A stretch of DNA of 64,000 nucleotides from NCBI RefSeq assembly GCF_004355005.1, contig NZ_SMSJ01000020.1:1-64000 (forward strand), written 5' to 3'. The position numbers and the translations under genes are program-made. This DNA comes from Dankookia rubra (GTDB lineage: Bacteria; Pseudomonadota; Alphaproteobacteria; Acetobacterales; Acetobacteraceae). The notes beneath the pieces were generated by a model. The model saw nothing but the letters and a program-made list of their open reading frames with translations, was not told where the DNA came from and made no database searches. This document shows positions 1 through 9,282 of this stretch, piece after piece. The number at the start of each line of letters is the position of its first letter. The stretch's first letter is position 1.

Positions 1-50
1 CCCTGGCCTTCTTCATCCGCTTCCGCGGCCGCATCGCCTTCTGGGTCTGA
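1..50 (+). CDS. C-terminal end of a probable ABC-2 type polysaccharide export permease (partial)
   Basis: An open frame entering from the left edge ends with TGA at 48-50 and encodes only about 15 residues rich in Phe and Arg (FFIRFRGRIAFWV). The identity rests on context: 11 bases downstream lies an ATPase of the Wzt/KpsT type, and in such loci the permease normally lies directly upstream. The visible residues alone cannot prove the function. Confidence 0.45.
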   Translation, partial: LAFFIRFRGRIAFWV

Positions 51-61
51 GGCCCTCACCC

Positions 62-793
62 ATGCCCCATATCCTCGCCAACCAACTCACCATCGAATTT
101 CCACTGTATCACATGGGCGCGAGGTCGCTGAAGAAGCGCATCCTCGCCAAGTCGCCCCTGCGGCTGCGGGAGGATGCCTCCCACCGTGTCGTCGTCTCGG
201 CCCTGCGTGACCTCACCTTCCAGGTCGGCCGGGGCGAGCGGGTGGCGCTCGTCGGCGGCAACGGCGCCGGCAAGACCACGCTGCTGCGGACCCTCGCCGG
301 CGTCTACCAGCCGGTCGGCGGGCGGCTGGAGGTCGCCGGTCTGATCGGCTCGCTGATCGATCCGTCGGCCGGGATGGACCAGGAATCCACGGGACGGGAG
401 AACATCGTCCTGCGCGGTCTGTTCCGCGGCCTGTCGGAGGCCGAGAGCGAGGCCATGGCCGACGAGGTCGGCGCCTTCTCCGGCCTCAACGAGTTCCTCG
501 ACGTCCCCGTCCGAACCTATTCGGCGGGGATGCAGGTGCGGCTGTCCTTCGCCATGGCGACGGTGATGGAGCCCGAGGTGCTGCTGATGGACGAGTGGTT
601 CCTGGCCGGCGACGCCGCCTTCATGGCCAAGGCGCGGGAGAAGCTGGCCAAGCTGGTCACCGATGCCGAGATCCTGGTCCTGGCGACGCACGACATGGCG
701 GTGGTGCGGGAATGGTGCACCCGCGCGATCCGGCTGGAGGCCGGGCGGATCGTCGCCGACGGGCCGGTGGAGGCGGTGCTGGAGGACGCCTGA
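62..793 (+). CDS. ABC transporter ATP-binding protein, polysaccharide/polyol-phosphate export type (Wzt/KpsT-like)
   Basis: This 243-residue cytoplasmic ATPase would energise export of a surface polysaccharide or O-antigen through the permease whose end lies just upstream. Walker A (GGNGAGKT) is at residues 65-72, a YSAGM signature at about 153-157 in place of LSGGQ, Walker B (VLLMDE) at about 173-178, and the switch histidine in THDM near 209. The YSAGM signature and the 40-residue extension before the P-loop are typical of Wzt/KpsT/TagH exporters. There is no C-terminal carbohydrate-binding domain, so it matches the short group of the family. It converges on purD with only 9 bases between the stops. 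The transported polymer cannot be inferred. Confidence 0.85.
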   Translation: MPHILANQLTIEFPLYHMGARSLKKRILAKSPLRLREDASHRVVVSALRDLTFQVGRGERVALVGGNGAGKTTLLRTLAGVYQPVGGRLEVAGLIGSLIDPSAGMDQESTGRENIVLRGLFRGLSEAESEAMADEVGAFSGLNEFLDVPVRTYSAGMQVRLSFAMATVMEPEVLLMDEWFLAGDAAFMAKAREKLAKLVTDAEILVLATHDMAVVREWCTRAIRLEAGRIVADGPVEAVLEDA

Positions 794-802
794 ACCGGGC
801 TG

Positions 803-2071
803 CTACAAGGCCCGGTAGGCAATGTCCCGCCGGCAGAACCCTTCCGGCCAGTCCAGCGCATCGACCGCGGCATAGGCGGCATCGCGCGCCGCCTGCACAC
901 TCCCGCCGGTTGCCGCGATGCCCAGCACCCGGCCGCCATTGGCCAGCACAGCGCCATCCGCCCGCCGGATGGTGCCGGCGTGGAAAACCTGCACGCCGGG
1001 GATGGCCGCGGCGCAGTCTAGTCCGCGGATCACCGTCCCCTTGGCATAAGCACCCGGGTAACCCTTCGCCGCCATCACCACGACCAGGCTTGGCCGAGGG
1101 TCCCACCGCAGGTCGAAATCGGCCAGTTCGCCGTCGTAGGCGGCCAGCAGCGCCGCCAGCAGGTCGGAGCGCAGCCGCAGCATCAGCGCCTGGCATTCCG
1201 GGTCGCCGAAGCGGACGTTGAACTCGATCAGCTTCGGCCCGCCCTCGGTGATCATCAGCCCGGCGAAGAGCACGCCGCGGAAGGGCGTGCCGCGACGCGC
1301 CATCTCGGCCAGCGTCGGGCGGATCACCCGGTCCATGATCTCGGCATGCAGTGCCTCGGTGAGGATGGGCGGCGGGGAATAGGCGCCCATGCCGCCGGTA
1401 TTCGGCCCGGTATCGCCGTCCCCCACCCGCTTGTGGTCCTGCGCCGCACCGAGGGCCAGGGCGGTCTCTCCGTCGCAGAGGGCGAAGAAGGAGACCTCCT
1501 GGCCGACCAGGCATTCCTCGATCACCACGGCGGCGCCGGCGGCGCCATGCACGCGGTCCTCCATGATCTCGGCGATGGCGGCCTCAGCCTCCTCGACGGT
1601 CTGCGCCACCACCACGCCCTTGCCGGCGGCCAGCCCATCGGCCTTGACCACGATCGGCGCGCCCTGGGCACGGATATAGGCGCGCGCGGCGGCAGGATCG
1701 GTGAAGCGGGACCAGGCGGCGGTCGGCACGCCGGCGGCGTCCGCGACCTCCTTGGTGAAGGTCTTGCTGCCCTCGAGCTGCGCCGCGGCGGCGGACGGCC
1801 CGAAGCAGCGCAGCCCGGCCGCGGCGCAGGCATCCGCGAGTCCGAGGGTCAGCGGCGCCTCCGGCCCCACCACCACCAGGTTCACCGCCTGCGTCTGGGC
1901 GAAGCCGACCAGGCCGGGGATGTCCTCGGCGCCGATCGCCACGCACTCCGCGACCTCGGCGATGCCGGCATTGCCCGGGGCGCACCAGAGCTTGGTCAGC
2001 AAGGGGGAGCCCGACAACGCCCAGCACAGCGCATGTTCCCGCCCGCCGCCGCCGACCACGAGGACCTTCAT
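803..2071 (-). CDS. purD: Phosphoribosylamine--glycine ligase
   Basis: The enzyme joins 5-phosphoribosylamine and glycine with ATP to form GAR, the second step of de novo purine synthesis. The 422-residue product has the usual length and layout: an N-terminal Rossmann-like domain opening [15 protein letters not shown], an ATP-grasp domain with [13 protein letters not shown], the metal-binding segment [11 protein letters not shown], and a C-terminal domain. The ATG at 2071 gives the canonical N-terminus. It is transcribed divergently from xseA across 74 bases, a common neighbourhood in alphaproteobacteria, and does not appear to be in an operon. Confidence 0.97.
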   Translation of the reverse strand: MKVLVVGGGGREHALCWALSGSPLLTKLWCAPGNAGIAEVAECVAIGAEDIPGLVGFAQTQAVNLVVVGPEAPLTLGLADACAAAGLRCFGPSAAAAQLEGSKTFTKEVADAAGVPTAAWSRFTDPAAARAYIRAQGAPIVVKADGLAAGKGVVVAQTVEEAEAAIAEIMEDRVHGAAGAAVVIEECLVGQEVSFFALCDGETALALGAAQDHKRVGDGDTGPNTGGMGAYSPPPILTEALHAEIMDRVIRPTLAEMARRGTPFRGVLFAGLMITEGGPKLIEFNVRFGDPECQALMLRLRSDLLAALLAAYDGELADFDLRWDPRPSLVVVMAAKGYPGAYAKGTVIRGLDCAAAIPGVQVFHAGTIRRADGAVLANGGRVLGIAATGGSVQAARDAAYAAVDALDWPEGFCRRDIAYRAL

Positions 2072-2145
2072 GGCACATCAGCCCTGATCTGAATCATCCG
2101 GGGAAGAGCCTCCCCCGCGGGCGGCCCCTAGCATATCCTGCCGGC

Positions 2146-3612
2146 ATGGACACCACGCCGCCGGTCGCCAAGGCCGCCCCGAACATCCCGGAATTCGCCG
2201 TCTCCGAGCTCGCCGGCGCCATCCGCCGGACGCTGGAGGACCGCTTCGGCCGGGTCCGCGTCCGCGGCGAGATCACCGAGCTGAAGCGCTACCCATCTGG
2301 GCACATCTACCTCTCGCTGAAGGACGAGAGCGCCAAGCTGGAATCGGTGATCTGGAAGACCAGCGTCCCCCGCCTGGCGATCAAGCCGGAGAACGGGGTC
2401 GAGGTCATCGCCACCGGCAAGATCGGCACCTATGCCGACCGATCGAAGTACCAGCTCGTCATCGACCGGCTGGAATATGCCGGCGAGGGCGCGCTGCTGG
2501 CGCGGATCGAGAAGCTGCGGCTGCGCCTGCTGGAGGAAGGGCTGTTCGACCCGGCGCGGAAGCGCGCCCTGCCGGTGCTGCCGCGGGTGATCGGCGTCGT
2601 CACCTCCGAACGCGGCGCAGTCATCCAGGACATCCGCACCACGATCCTGCGCCGCTTCCCGCGCCGGCTCATCCTTTGGCCCGTCCCAGTCCAGGGCAAC
2701 GGCGCGGCCGAGCAGATCGCCGCCGCCATCCGCGGCCTTGGCGCGCTGCCGCCGGACGGGCCGGTCCCCCGCCCCGACGTCATCATCGTGGCCCGCGGCG
2801 GCGGCAGCCTTGAGGACCTGATGGCTTTCAACGAGGAGGTCGTGGTCCGCGCCGCGGCCGAGAGTCCGGTCCCCCTCATCAGCGCCGTCGGTCATGAGAC
2901 CGACACGACGCTGATCGATTTCGCCTCCGACCGCCGCGCGCCGACGCCGACCGCCGCGGCCGAGATGGCTATTCCGGCACGGGCCGACCTGCTGGCCGAC
3001 CTGTCGCAGACCGGGGCGCGGCTGCTGCAGGCTGGGCAGTCGCTGCTAGACCGCGCCCGGCGGCGGTTGATGATGGCGGAGCGCGGCCTGCCCGACCTGC
3101 CCGGCATCCTCGGCGCCATGCGGCAGCGGCTGGAAGATCGGGGCGAGCGGCTCGCCGTCGCCCTGCCCGGGCTGATCGAGCGGAAGCGCGGCGCCCTCGC
3201 CCGCATCGCGCCCCGCCTGCCCCACCCGCGGGAGGGGATGGCGGCGCGCCGCGCCGCGCTCGGCCTGCTGGACGCGCGGCGGAGCGCGGCACTGCACCGG
3301 GCGGTGGCCCGGGCGCAGGCGGCGCCGGCGCTTGCGCGCTTCTCCGCCACGCCCGTCGCGGCGCTGGTGCGGGAAAAGCGGGCGCGGCTGGATGGATTGG
3401 TGGCGCGGCTTGAGGGCGTCTCCTACCAGGCGGTGCTGGCGCGCGGCTTCGCGCTGGTCTCGGACGCCGAAGGCGCGCCGCTGACAAACGCCGCCGCGGT
3501 GCCGGCGGGCGGGCGGCTGGTGGTGACATTCGCGGATGGCACGGTAGGCGCGACGGCGGACGGGGCGAAGCCGAAGCGGAAGGCCGAGCCGAAGCAGGGG
3601 GCGCTGCTGTGA
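2146..3612 (+). CDS. xseA: Exodeoxyribonuclease VII large subunit
   Basis: XseA is the catalytic subunit of exonuclease VII, which with XseB degrades single-stranded DNA from both ends during mismatch repair and recombination. The 488-residue protein starts with an OB-fold domain (about residues 15-115: VSELAGAIRRTLED, RGEITELKRYPSGHIY), followed by the nuclease domain with VVTSERGAVIQD and the VARGGGSLEDLMAFN motif. A long Ala/Arg-rich helical segment and a C-terminal basic tail follow. xseB is not next to it. The stop overlaps the GTG of the following M23 peptidase frame (GTGA), suggesting translational coupling. Confidence 0.96.
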   Translation: MDTTPPVAKAAPNIPEFAVSELAGAIRRTLEDRFGRVRVRGEITELKRYPSGHIYLSLKDESAKLESVIWKTSVPRLAIKPENGVEVIATGKIGTYADRSKYQLVIDRLEYAGEGALLARIEKLRLRLLEEGLFDPARKRALPVLPRVIGVVTSERGAVIQDIRTTILRRFPRRLILWPVPVQGNGAAEQIAAAIRGLGALPPDGPVPRPDVIIVARGGGSLEDLMAFNEEVVVRAAAESPVPLISAVGHETDTTLIDFASDRRAPTPTAAAEMAIPARADLLADLSQTGARLLQAGQSLLDRARRRLMMAERGLPDLPGILGAMRQRLEDRGERLAVALPGLIERKRGALARIAPRLPHPREGMAARRAALGLLDARRSAALHRAVARAQAAPALARFSATPVAALVREKRARLDGLVARLEGVSYQAVLARGFALVSDAEGAPLTNAAAVPAGGRLVVTFADGTVGATADGAKPKRKAEPKQGALL

Positions 3613-4532
3613 CGGAGGACAGCGTAGGCCGGGGGAAAGTATCCCCCCGGTCCCCCTTCTATTTCCGTGAGTTTGGCACCCGACAGCTCAGCCTGCGGAC
3701 TCACAGAAATAGAGGGGAGCGCGAGGGGATAGTTTCCCTCGCTCTTTCTCGCCGTTCCTTGCTCAGCCTGTTGCTGATCCCGGCCACGGCCCGCGCCGCA
3801 AGCTACTCCCAGGGCATGCTCGTCACCGGCCGCGTTCCCCCGGGCACCAGGCTGGCCCTCGACGGCCGCCCGCTCCGCGTCGGGCCGCGCGGCGACTATG
3901 CCTTCGGCTTCGGCCGCGACCACGGGCCCGAGGCGTTGCTGACCGTCACGCCGCCCGGCGGCCGGCCGGAGGCCCAGCGCCTGGCCGTGGCGAAACGCGA
4001 ATGGCAGGTGCAGCGGCTGCAGGGCTTGCCCGGCGCCATGGTCACCCCGCCGCCCGAAACCATGGCCCGCATCACTCGCGAGCGCGACCACCTGGCCGCT
4101 CTCCGCAAGACCGACAGCGCCGAGCCGCACTTCGCCGCCGGCTTCGTCTGGCCGGCCACCGGCCGCATCAGTGGCGTTTATGGCAGCCAGCGCATCCTGA
4201 ACGGGGAAGCGCGGGCGCCGCATGTCGGGCTCGACGTCGCGGTGCCGGTCGGCACGCCGCTGCGCGCCGCCGCGGCCGGCCGGGTGCTGCTGGCGATGGA
4301 CCTGTACTTCACCGGCAACACCGTGGTGATCGACCACGGCTTCGGCGTGCAGACGCTCTATGCCCACCTGTCACGGCTGGATGTCACCGAGGGGGAGCCG
4401 CTCGCCTCCGGCCAGGGCATCGGCCTCTCGGGCGCCACCGGCCGCGTCACCGGGCCGCACCTGCATTTCGCGATGAACTGGTTCTCCACCGCGATTGATC
4501 CCGCCAGCGCCTTGCCCGCGACGCAGGGATGA
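3609..4532 (+). CDS. M23-family metallopeptidase with an unusual N-terminal extension
   Basis: The C-terminal half is a peptidase_M23/LytM domain (roughly residues 175-300) containing the HVGLDVAVPVGTPL zinc-site region and the HLHF motif, so the protein should be an envelope endopeptidase or a LytM activator acting on peptidoglycan cross-links. The only standard start that keeps the frame open is GTG at 3609, which overlaps the xseA stop. It places a Tat-like signal (SRRSLLSLLL followed by ATARA) at about residues 46-64 rather than at the N-terminus. The intervening residues are encoded by a nested palindromic repeat (3631-3740). No ATG or GTG lies just before the signal peptide; a TTG inside it is the only nearby alternative. 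The repeat may have separated the original start from its signal sequence. The family call is firm, the start is not. Confidence 0.8.
   Translation: MTEDSVGRGKVSPRSPFYFREFGTRQLSLRTHRNRGEREGIVSLALSRRSLLSLLLIPATARAASYSQGMLVTGRVPPGTRLALDGRPLRVGPRGDYAFGFGRDHGPEALLTVTPPGGRPEAQRLAVAKREWQVQRLQGLPGAMVTPPPETMARITRERDHLAALRKTDSAEPHFAAGFVWPATGRISGVYGSQRILNGEARAPHVGLDVAVPVGTPLRAAAAGRVLLAMDLYFTGNTVVIDHGFGVQTLYAHLSRLDVTEGEPLASGQGIGLSGATGRVTGPHLHFAMNWFSTAIDPASALPATQG
3631..3740. repeat. Nested palindromic repeat element, copy 1
   Basis: The outer arms at 3633-3646 and 3725-3738 are inverted repeats matching at 13 of 14 positions (GGGAAAGTATCCCC). The inner arms at 3659-3672 and 3699-3712 match at 13 of 14 (CTATTTCCGTGAGT), and the loop contains TTGGCACCC. 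A diverged copy with the same layout lies at 41086-41205. The element is inside the open frame of the M23 peptidase, close after its GTG start, and its length does not close that frame. Confidence 0.7.
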
Positions 4533-4611
4533 GTTTGCACGCCTCCGGCGGGAGGTTGAACTTCGGCGCGCCCCGGACACTTGAAGCCGGACCTGATTCG
4601 GGAGGATCCCC

Positions 4612-5364
4612 ATGGCCGACAGCTTCGCCCATTATCCGAGCCTGAAGGACCGCACCGTCCTCGTCACCGGCGGGGCCAGTGGCATCGGTGCCGAGATGGT
4701 CGCGCAGTTTGCCGCGCAAGGGTCGCGCACCGCCTTCCTCGACTTAGATGACGCGAATGGCCGGCTGGTGGCGGAACGCACCGGCGCGCTCTTCCTGCAT
4801 TGCGACCTGCGCGACGTCGCCGCGCTCCGGGCCGCGGTGGCGGAAGCCGCATCGCGGCTCGGCCGCATCACCGTGCTGGCCAACAACGCCGCCCGCGACG
4901 ACCGCCATGGCTGGGAGACGGTGGAGCCCGACTACTGGGACGAGCGCATGCACACCAACCTGCGCCACCAGTTCTTTTGCAGCCAAGCGGTGGCGCCGAT
5001 GATGCAGGCGGAGAAGCGGGGCTCGATCGTCTTCTTCGGCAGCGTGTCCTGGATGAAGTCACAGGGCGGCATGCCGGCCTATACCACCGCCAAGGCGGCG
5101 GTGCATGGCTTGGCGCGCGGCCTGGCGCGCGACCTCGGCCCCGCCGGCATCCGCTGCAACGTGGTGGTGCCGGGCTGGATCTTCACCGAGCGGCAGGAGC
5201 AGCTCTGGGCAACGCCCGAGGCGGTTGCGGCGGCGCTCGAGCGGCAATGCCTGAAGGAGAAGCTCTACCCACCCGATATCGCCCGCATGGTGCTCTGGCT
5301 GGCCGCCGATGACAGCCGGATGGTGACGGCGCAGACCTTCGTGGTGGATGGCGGGTCACTGTAA
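4612..5364 (+). CDS. SDR-family NAD(P)-dependent oxidoreductase
   Basis: This is a classical short-chain dehydrogenase/reductase of 250 residues, cytoplasmic, with unknown substrate. The cofactor loop TGGASGIG is at residues 19-26 and NNAA at 91-94. The catalytic Ser (S144) and the YxxxK pair (Y157, K161 in AYTTAK) are all present. An Asp ends the second strand (FLDLDD), which favours NAD over NADP. The ATG at 4612 follows GGAGGATCCCC, a good ribosome site. The C-terminus FVVDGGSL is typical. It converges on the TonB receptor with 3 bases between the stops, so it is probably monocistronic. Confidence 0.9.
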   Translation: MADSFAHYPSLKDRTVLVTGGASGIGAEMVAQFAAQGSRTAFLDLDDANGRLVAERTGALFLHCDLRDVAALRAAVAEAASRLGRITVLANNAARDDRHGWETVEPDYWDERMHTNLRHQFFCSQAVAPMMQAEKRGSIVFFGSVSWMKSQGGMPAYTTAKAAVHGLARGLARDLGPAGIRCNVVVPGWIFTERQEQLWATPEAVAAALERQCLKEKLYPPDIARMVLWLAADDSRMVTAQTFVVDGGSL

Positions 5365-5367
5365 CTT

Positions 5368-7392
5368 CTATAGCGCCGCCGCCACGGTGAAGCGCACCGC
5401 CAGCGGCTCGACCGGGTGGAAGTGCCGGTCCTCCACCCCCGCCGCCGGTTCCCCCGGCAGGCGGGAGGCGTACCAGTAGTCGATCTGGCTGGCCTTGGTA
5501 TTGAACAGGTTGAAGGCGTCCAGGCGCAGGGTGACGCCGTTTTCCAGCCGGTAGCCGGCACGGGCATTGACCAGGGCGGTGGTGCGCGACCGCTCCTGCC
5601 CGTCCTCGGTCAGCGGCCGCGGGCCGAAGACCCTGAGCCGCGCCGCGCCGAACCAGCCGATCCCCTCGTCCCAGCTTGCCCCCGCCGCCAGCACCAGGTT
5701 GGGCGCGCCGGGCACATGGTTGCCGGCCGGGTCGTATTCAGTGAAGCGCGTCCGCGTCGCCGCGACGTCGAGGTCGAGCGCGAGCGCCGGTGACGCCTGC
5801 CAGCGGTTGTTCCATTCGACGCCGATGCGCCGGCTCGCGCGGCTCGGCTCGGTCGTTCCGGCATCACCGAGGAAGAGGATCTCCGAACCCACCTCCAGTA
5901 CGAAGGCGGCCAGCCGGCTGTCGAGCCCGGGCATCGCCTGGGTGGCGACACCGAGTTCCGCCCCCTTGGCCCGCACCAGCAGCGGCACGCGGGAGGCCGG
6001 GGTCAGCCGGTCAGCCGGCTCGACCCGGATTGTGGCGCCGCGCAGGTCGTTGCTGTGGAAGCCGCTGCCGGCATTGAGGAAGACCTCCGTCGCCCACCAT
6101 GGCCCGAGCACGACGCCGGCCTTCGGGCTGGCAATCCATGCGCCGGCCGCGCCGGAGTTCGCCGCCGTGTCGCTGCGCACCCGTCCGCCCATCCAGTCGG
6201 CCCGCAGGCCGCCGGTCAGCCGCAGCCAATCCTTCGGGCGTAAGGTGGTATCGGTGAAGAATCCAAGGCTGTCCTGCCGCACCGCATCCTGCCGCACCGT
6301 CGACAGCGCCGTGCGCGCCTGGGTTCGGAACAGGCCGAGGCGGATGTCGTCGTGCCGGGTCTGGACGCCGAAGCGGGTCTCGGCCGCGCGGCCGAAGGCC
6401 GCCCAGGGCAGGCTCTGCACCACTTCCCCGCCCAGCACCCAGCGGCGGTCGGTCTGGTGGAACTGGTCGCCATTCACCGGATCGTCGAGGAAGTAGGTGA
6501 AATCGTTGTAGAGGTCGAGCGTCGAGCGGATCGCATAGGCGGAGATCCGCATGGTGCCCCAGTCCCCAGTGGTGGCGTAGCGCCCCGAAAGGCTTGCCCT
6601 CTGCGCCCGACCGCCATCGGTCGGGTCGATCGCGCCGAAGCGGTTCACCAAGCCGGCGGAGACGCCCCGCGCCGGCACCTGATCGGTCGAATCCCAGCGC
6701 CCGCCATAGCCCATCCCGGTCAGGATGAAGCCGTCCAGCGCGGTGCCCTGCCTATACCGCAGGACGCCGTTCAGCCGGCGCAGGTCGTCGCCGTTTCGCC
6801 ACGGCCCCTGGTAGGTCGCAACCTCCCCGGCCGCCAGCAGCGTGCCGGCACCGAGGTCCTTCGACCCGGCGGCAAGCCCGCGCCAATAGCCGAAGCTGCC
6901 AACGGTGCCCTGCACGAAGGGGCGTTCAAGCGCATCCACCAGGTCCAGTCGCAGTGCGCCGGCGGTGGCGAAGTCGCCGTCATCGGCATAGTAGGGGCCC
7001 TTGCGCACCCGCAGCCCGCCGAGCAGCTCGGGGATCAGGAAGTTCAGGTCGGCATAGCCCTGGCCGTGCGCGTGCGTCCGCATGTTGACCGGCATCCCGT
7101 CCAGCGTGATTGCCAGATCGGTCCCATGGTCGAGGTTGAAGCCGCGCAGGAAATACTGGTTCGCCTTCCCCTCACCGCTGTGCTGGGTGACGACCAGGCC
7201 CGGCGCCGCTTCCAGCGCCTCCGCCGTACGGGCGATCGGGCGGGCGAGGAGTTCGGCGCGCGGCACCTCGAGCTCGCTGGCCGCGGCGGCGGGGCCTGCG
7301 GCCGCGCCGGTGACCAGCAGGGCCGGCAGCTCGGCCTCCTGTGCCTGCGCCGCCCCCGTCAGCAGCAACGCGCCGAACCACCCCAACCGCAA
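5368..7392 (-). CDS. TonB-dependent outer-membrane receptor
   Basis: The 674-residue product carries a signal peptide (WFGALLLTGAAQAQ), a plug domain (about residues 40-150, with QYFLRGFNLDHGTDL and a DGMPVN segment) and a 22-strand-type beta barrel. It should import a siderophore, metal chelate or other ligand using TonB energy. The frame opens at TTG (7390-7392) with no ATG or GTG upstream, and this start gives a good signal peptide, so TTG is accepted. The C-terminal residue is Leu rather than the usual aromatic one. It lies 62 bases downstream of an amino-acid binding protein on the same strand and may be co-transcribed. I see no cobalamin riboswitch, so the ligand is open. Confidence 0.9.
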   Translation of the reverse strand: MRLGWFGALLLTGAAQAQEAELPALLVTGAAAGPAAAASELEVPRAELLARPIARTAEALEAAPGLVVTQHSGEGKANQYFLRGFNLDHGTDLAITLDGMPVNMRTHAHGQGYADLNFLIPELLGGLRVRKGPYYADDGDFATAGALRLDLVDALERPFVQGTVGSFGYWRGLAAGSKDLGAGTLLAAGEVATYQGPWRNGDDLRRLNGVLRYRQGTALDGFILTGMGYGGRWDSTDQVPARGVSAGLVNRFGAIDPTDGGRAQRASLSGRYATTGDWGTMRISAYAIRSTLDLYNDFTYFLDDPVNGDQFHQTDRRWVLGGEVVQSLPWAAFGRAAETRFGVQTRHDDIRLGLFRTQARTALSTVRQDAVRQDSLGFFTDTTLRPKDWLRLTGGLRADWMGGRVRSDTAANSGAAGAWIASPKAGVVLGPWWATEVFLNAGSGFHSNDLRGATIRVEPADRLTPASRVPLLVRAKGAELGVATQAMPGLDSRLAAFVLEVGSEILFLGDAGTTEPSRASRRIGVEWNNRWQASPALALDLDVAATRTRFTEYDPAGNHVPGAPNLVLAAGASWDEGIGWFGAARLRVFGPRPLTEDGQERSRTTALVNARAGYRLENGVTLRLDAFNLFNTKASQIDYWYASRLPGEPAAGVEDRHFHPVEPLAVRFTVAAAL

Positions 7393-7454
7393 CGCCGCCG
7401 TTCCCCGGTTCCCGCGGCGCAGTTAGGCCGGGAGCGGCGCCGTAGGCAACCGGC

Positions 7455-8477
7455 CTACCGCATCGGCAACGCGTAGATCAGCCCGCCCTGGGTCCAGAGC
7501 CTGTTCGGCCCGCGCGCCAGGTCGATCTGCGTGTCGGGGCCGAAGGACCGGTCGTAGATCTCGCCGTAATTCCCCATGGCCCTGACGGCGTTGAAGGCCC
7601 AATTGCGGTCGAGCTTCAGCGATTCGCCAAGCTCCGGCGTCACGCCCAGCAGCCGGCGGGTGTTCGGGTTCACGCTGGTCTTCCGCATCTCCTCCGCATT
7701 GGCGCGGCTGATGCCCTGCTCCTCCGCCTCGATCAGCGCGGTGGTGTACCAGCGCACCACGTCAAACCATTGCTGGTCATCGCGGCGGATATAGGCGCCG
7801 TAGGGCTCCTTGCTGAAGCGCTCAGGCAGGATCACCCAGTCCTTCGGGTTGGCCATGGTCGACTTCACCCCGGCCAGCTGCGACGCGTCGGTGCCGAAGC
7901 TGTCGCAGCGGCCGGCCTGGAGCGCGGCCGCGGCCTGGTCGGTGCGTTCGTACAGCACCGGCTTGAAGGGCGTGTTGATGCTGCGGAAGTAGTCCGCCGT
8001 CACCTGCTCATTGGTCGTGCCCTGCACCAGGCAGATGGTGGCGTCGCGCATCTCGGAAACCTTGGCGACGCTGTCCTTCTTCACGATGAAGCCATGCCCG
8101 TCGTAGAAATAGGTCACCACGTGCCGGAGGCCGAGCGTCACGTCGCGCAGCATGGTCTGGGTGCTGGTGCGGAACAGCACGTCCACCTCCCCCGCACCCA
8201 GCGCGGTGAAGCGGGTCGAGGAGGACAGCGGCGTGAAGCGCACCTTTTTCGGGTCGTTGAAGATGGCGGCGGCAAGGCCGCGGCAGAGATCCACGTCCAT
8301 GCCCTGCCAGACGCCCTTGCTGTCCGGCAGGCCGAAGCCGGCGACGCCGGTGCCGATGCCGCAGACCAACTGCCCCCGCGCCTTGATCGCCTCCAGCGTC
8401 TGCTGCGCCGAAGCGGCGCCGGCGTTGAACAGCGTGGCCACCATGGCCGCGGTGGCGAGGAAGGCTCGTCCCAGCAT
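7455..8477 (-). CDS. Amino-acid ABC transporter substrate-binding protein (AapJ-like)
   Basis: This is a periplasmic family-3 solute-binding protein of 340 residues. A signal peptide (MLGRAFLATAAMVATLF, then AASA) precedes QQTLEAIKARGQLVCGIGTG, the characteristic start of the mature protein in the AapJ/BztA group that binds general L-amino acids. DSKGVWQGMDVDLCRGLAAAIF and the C-terminal GPNRLW segment also fit. The ATG at 8477 is chosen because it begins the signal peptide and is preceded by GGATCCGGAGC; a longer in-frame start at 8618 would overlap the DevA gene. No permease or ATPase of the Aap type is nearby, so the protein is an orphan here. Confidence 0.88.
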   Translation of the reverse strand: MLGRAFLATAAMVATLFNAGAASAQQTLEAIKARGQLVCGIGTGVAGFGLPDSKGVWQGMDVDLCRGLAAAIFNDPKKVRFTPLSSSTRFTALGAGEVDVLFRTSTQTMLRDVTLGLRHVVTYFYDGHGFIVKKDSVAKVSEMRDATICLVQGTTNEQVTADYFRSINTPFKPVLYERTDQAAAALQAGRCDSFGTDASQLAGVKSTMANPKDWVILPERFSKEPYGAYIRRDDQQWFDVVRWYTTALIEAEEQGISRANAEEMRKTSVNPNTRRLLGVTPELGESLKLDRNWAFNAVRAMGNYGEIYDRSFGPDTQIDLARGPNRLWTQGGLIYALPMR

Positions 8478-8553
8478 GCTCCGGATCCTTTCGTTGGTGG
8501 AGGGATGCTGTCTGCCACGCGGCGGCGGCGTCAACCGGCACGCATGGGCGGAA

Positions 8554-9282
8554 TCAGGCTGCGGGGACGCCTTCTGCCTGTTTCGTAGGCACGATCCGCC
8601 CATCCTCCATCGAGACAATGCGGTCCGCGAGGTCGAGGATGCGCGGGTCGTGCGTCACCAGCAGGATCGGCACGCCGCGCCGCTTCGCAAGCTCCCGCAG
8701 CAGCCGCACGACCTCGCCGCCGGATTGCCGGTCGAGCGCCGCGGTCGGCTCGTCCGCCAGGATCAGCCCGGGCTCGCCGGCGAGCGCCCGCGCCACTGCC
8801 ACGCGCTGCCGCTGCCCCCCGGAGAGTTCGCTCGGCAGGCTGGCGCCGCGGTCACCGAGGCCCACGGCCGCCAGCATCGCAGTCGCCCGCTCCAGCCGCC
8901 CGGCCTCGGTGGTGCGCGGGTCGAGCTCGATCGCCATGGCGACATTCTGTTGCGCGGTCAGGAAGCCGAGCAGGTTGTGCTGCTGGAAGATGAAGCCGAT
9001 CTGACGGCGGAGCTGCACGCGTTGCGCCTCGCTCGCCCCCATCAACTCCTGCCCGAGCACGCGGCAACTCCCTTCCTGCATCGCCCTGAGCGCGCCGATC
9101 AGGGTCAGCAGCGTGGTCTTGCCGCTGCCGGACGGGCCGGTCAGCAGCACGATCTCGCCGGGGCGGATGGTCAGGTCGATGTCGCGCAGCACCGGCCGGC
9201 GCAGTTCGCCCTCACCATAGGCATAGCCGAGGCCCCGGATCTCGACGGGCGCAGGCCTGACGGCGGACGCATGACCGTCCAT
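8554..9282 (-). CDS. DevA-family ABC exporter ATPase
   Basis: This ATPase of 242 residues belongs to the LolD/MacB/DevA group that drives tripartite envelope exporters. Walker A is GPSGSGKT, the signature is LSGGQRQRVAVARAL, Walker B is LILADEPTAALD, and the switch histidine is in LVTHDPRI. The Q-loop region IFQQHNLLGFLTAQQNV is typical of DevA. The ATG at 9282 overlaps the stop of the permease gene (TGATG), which fixes the start and implies coupled translation. With the permease and the membrane-fusion protein upstream it forms a DevBCA-type exporter. Confidence 0.9.
   Translation of the reverse strand: MDGHASAVRPAPVEIRGLGYAYGEGELRRPVLRDIDLTIRPGEIVLLTGPSGSGKTTLLTLIGALRAMQEGSCRVLGQELMGASEAQRVQLRRQIGFIFQQHNLLGFLTAQQNVAMAIELDPRTTEAGRLERATAMLAAVGLGDRGASLPSELSGGQRQRVAVARALAGEPGLILADEPTAALDRQSGGEVVRLLRELAKRRGVPILLVTHDPRILDLADRIVSMEDGRIVPTKQAEGVPAA

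Noticed and set aside
7393-7454. Cobalamin or other riboswitch before the TonB receptor
   Set aside because: The gap is only 62 bases and lacks the B12-box pattern.
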